Source of the DNA: Hetaerina americana
Taxonomy: Eukaryota > Arthropoda > Insecta > Odonata > Calopterygidae
Direction of reading: 5' to 3'
Length of the DNA: 64,000 nucleotides
Assembly (NCBI GenBank): GCA_022747635.1
Contig: JAKTNV010000001.1
Location: 45,268,446-45,332,445 of the forward strand
Shown: in pieces, positions 62,600 to 64,000 of the stretch
Position numbering within the stretch: position 1 is the stretch's first letter
Layout: the number at the start of each line of letters is the position of its first letter
Notes under the pieces: generated by a model
Database searches by the model: none
Seen by the model: the letters and a program-made list of their open reading frames with translations, nothing else
Told to the model about the DNA's origin: nothing
Position numbers and translations under genes: made by a program

Positions 62600-63169
62600 A
62601 TTCCTCTCGGGTCCTCCAAACCCATCAACAAGGCCCTTCTGCCCTACGTCTCCACGATCTCCGGGAAAATCTCCCGAATATTAAGGAGATTTGATATCGA
62701 GACAATCCACAAACCACCATGTAAGTTAGGGGCACAGCTGATTAAAGCAAAGAACCCAATTGGGCTGAAGATCCCAGGAGTGTACCATATCCCCTGTGAG
62801 TGCGGTGAAGTCTGCATGGGTGAGACGAGCCGCACGATCGAAACAAGGCTGAAAGAACATCAGAGGCATCTCAGACTGGGGCAACTAGAGAAATCAGCAG
62901 TGGCGGACCATAACTTTACCAAGGACCATAAAATAAAGTGGGAGTGGACCAAAATTATCTGCCGATCCAACGGATACTGGGACCGACTCACTAAGGAGGA
63001 CATCGAGATCTGCCTTCGAAAATATAATTTTAACAGGGGCTCGGTCTTTTACCTGAGCAACAACTGGAAACCAATTCTTAGAGCAATGGGGGAAACCCGA
63101 AACGACGGGCGGCCAATGGGAAGGCGCCCTGGTACGCGCCATTCCACGAACCAATCAAATGACACCTAA
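62600..63169 (+). CDS. Penelope-like GIY-YIG endonuclease, C-terminal fragment
   Basis: An uninterrupted frame of about 189 codons between an in-frame TAA (62597) and its stop. It begins inside the left inverted repeat, so it has no genuine start. It reads LPYVSTISGKISRILRRFDI, then the linker IHKPPCKLG, then the nuclease: GVYHIPCECGEVCMGETSR, with ETRLKEHQRHLRLGQLEKSAVADH after it, and ending with KYNFNRGSVFYLSNNWKP. The GIY motif is present as GVY. The YIG position is CMG, losing the usual tyrosine, but the following GET, the conserved arginine and the EH are kept. The paired cysteines before the YIG site are typical of Penelope nucleases. The open frame suggests limited decay. The YIG change may already disable it. 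Confidence 0.9.
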   Translation: MPLGSSKPINKALLPYVSTISGKISRILRRFDIETIHKPPCKLGAQLIKAKNPIGLKIPGVYHIPCECGEVCMGETSRTIETRLKEHQRHLRLGQLEKSAVADHNFTKDHKIKWEWTKIICRSNGYWDRLTKEDIEICLRKYNFNRGSVFYLSNNWKPILRAMGETRNDGRPMGRRPGTRHSTNQSNDT

Positions 63170-63180
63170 TTGGGCGGAAA

Positions 63181-63183
<3 letters not shown>

Positions 63184-63248
<65 letters not shown>

Positions 63249-63250
63249 CG
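63184..63250. repeat. TA microsatellite inside the Penelope-like element
   Basis: About 67 bp of TA repeats with two G interruptions, between the nuclease stop codon and the 3' non-coding region. Confidence 0.95.
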
Positions 63251-63370
63251 GGGAAAAAGTGGCAAACGGGTGTTTGTCACGCAAATCTAACTACATTGTA
63301 AATATCCTGTAAACTGTTTCTGGCAAATAAAAACCTTTAAAATCCAAATCGGCAAAAGGCATTCAGAAGA

Positions 63371-63420
63371 CCTAAAGACGATGACCAAGTGGGACATCGA
63401 AACGTCGGCCGAGATGGACG
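63371..63420 (+). ncRNA. Hammerhead-like stem and GAAAC motif (candidate)
   Basis: Stem GATGACC/GGACATC (63380-63386 and 63392-63398, one mismatch) with loop AAGTG is followed directly by GAAAC (63399-63403). CGTC (63403-63406) can then pair with GACG (63417-63420). Hammerhead ribozymes are known in Penelope-like elements, and this follows their stem II, GAAA, stem III order. The CUGAUGA box before the stem is not intact, so this is a degenerate or non-functional candidate. Confidence 0.35.
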
Positions 63421-63456
63421 ATATAACTTGGTGGAGGACCCGAGAGGAATTTACGC

Positions 63457-64000
63457 AATATTGTAGATAATTATTACACTCTTCACTCAGAAAATATGAA
63501 ACACCTGTACGTTCGACAGCAATCCATTATTCCGTATGTTTATATGGCATCGCGATTGTGAAGATAGCAGTGTGCTGGTATCTGATTTTTGCATATATTT
63601 GGTGGCATCAGCTATTATATGGGGTCTAACGTCACTCAGAATACGATAGGATGTTTAAGATTGGCGAAAGGAATATGTTTATTTTATTGTCTTTCGTTCA
63701 AATTCAATAGTCATAATTGTGCAATTGCCAATTCCTTGGTTTGCTCGAGTGTGATTTATTTGGTGGCGATGACTGATACAACTGATATTTTAGTCAATTT
63801 TTGTAGCCATTTTGTTGTTACGACCGTTGCATTATACGATCTCGGGTCATAATGGTAAATAGTAGATTCATTAATTCTCGCCATTATACGTATAATATTG
63901 TGAATTCATAGACTGTGCGTTTGTGTTTAATCAGAGTATTAAAAATATATATCTAAGGTACTGTTGATCGTTAGTAGTAGCAGTACATAATTAATAGAAA
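63457..64000. other. AT-rich DNA to window end
   Basis: About 540 bp with no recognised feature. The 87-codon frame at 63589-63852 shows no family motif. Confidence 0.5.

Larger units (their letters stand above)
62594..63456 (+). mobile_element. Penelope-like element fragment bounded by 25-bp inverted repeats
   Basis: An 863-bp retroelement piece. It opens with a 25-bp sequence (62594-62618, GCGTAAATTCCTC...) whose exact reverse complement closes it (63432-63456). Inside, in order, are the C-terminal coding part of a Penelope-like protein ending in a GIY-YIG endonuclease (62600-63169), a TA microsatellite (63184-63250) and a 3' non-coding region with a stem followed by GAAAC (63380-63403). 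Penelope-like elements encode RT plus GIY-YIG nuclease, and complex terminal repeats, often with inverted parts, are typical. The RT itself is missing, so this is a 5'-truncated copy. Confidence 0.88.

Overview
This window looks like intergenic or intronic DNA from a large, AT-rich animal genome, most likely an arthropod and probably an insect. The evidence is the transposon content: an R1-clade LINE (a clade known mainly from arthropods), a CR1-group LINE family in three copies, two DD34D mariner fossils, a mariner-type MITE, a tRNA-derived SINE with a perfect 12-bp target-site duplication, and the GIY-YIG end of a Penelope-like element. I found no host protein-coding gene, tRNA, rRNA or CRISPR array that I can defend. 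The species cannot be named from the sequence.

Layout. Bases 1-1114 are a frameshifted R1-type reverse transcriptase cut by a 100-N assembly gap (1115-1214). Bases 6760-6854 are a MITE and 9299-9579 a SINE on the minus strand. At 11609-11843 is a long inverted repeat between TA/CA microsatellites. Bases 18123-19348 are mariner 1 and 19689-21592 the best preserved CR1-group LINE, both on the minus strand. A short hairpin lies at 26563-26649. Bases 30150-31290 (plus strand) and 39755-40009 (minus strand) are two more copies of that LINE family. At 34046-34378 is a second, larger palindrome embedded in TA repeats, with a duplicated hairpin core. Bases 55624-56911 are mariner 2 (minus strand), 57366-57727 a compound AT/GT microsatellite, and 62594-63456 a Penelope-like fragment bounded by a perfect 25-bp inverted repeat.

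Between these, AT-rich unique DNA is interrupted roughly every 4-8 kb by GC-richer islands that are almost pure purine on one strand (GA-rich) or pyrimidine (CT-rich). Several switch strand in the middle. They produce many long but meaningless open frames.

The most interesting items are: the 33-nt hairpin block that is identical in three otherwise diverged LINE copies; the two long palindromes sitting inside TA microsatellites, one carrying a hammerhead-like motif; the Penelope fragment with its inverted ends and a related stem-GAAAC motif; and the strand-switching GA/CT islands. I see no clear case for a wholly new multi-gene system here.
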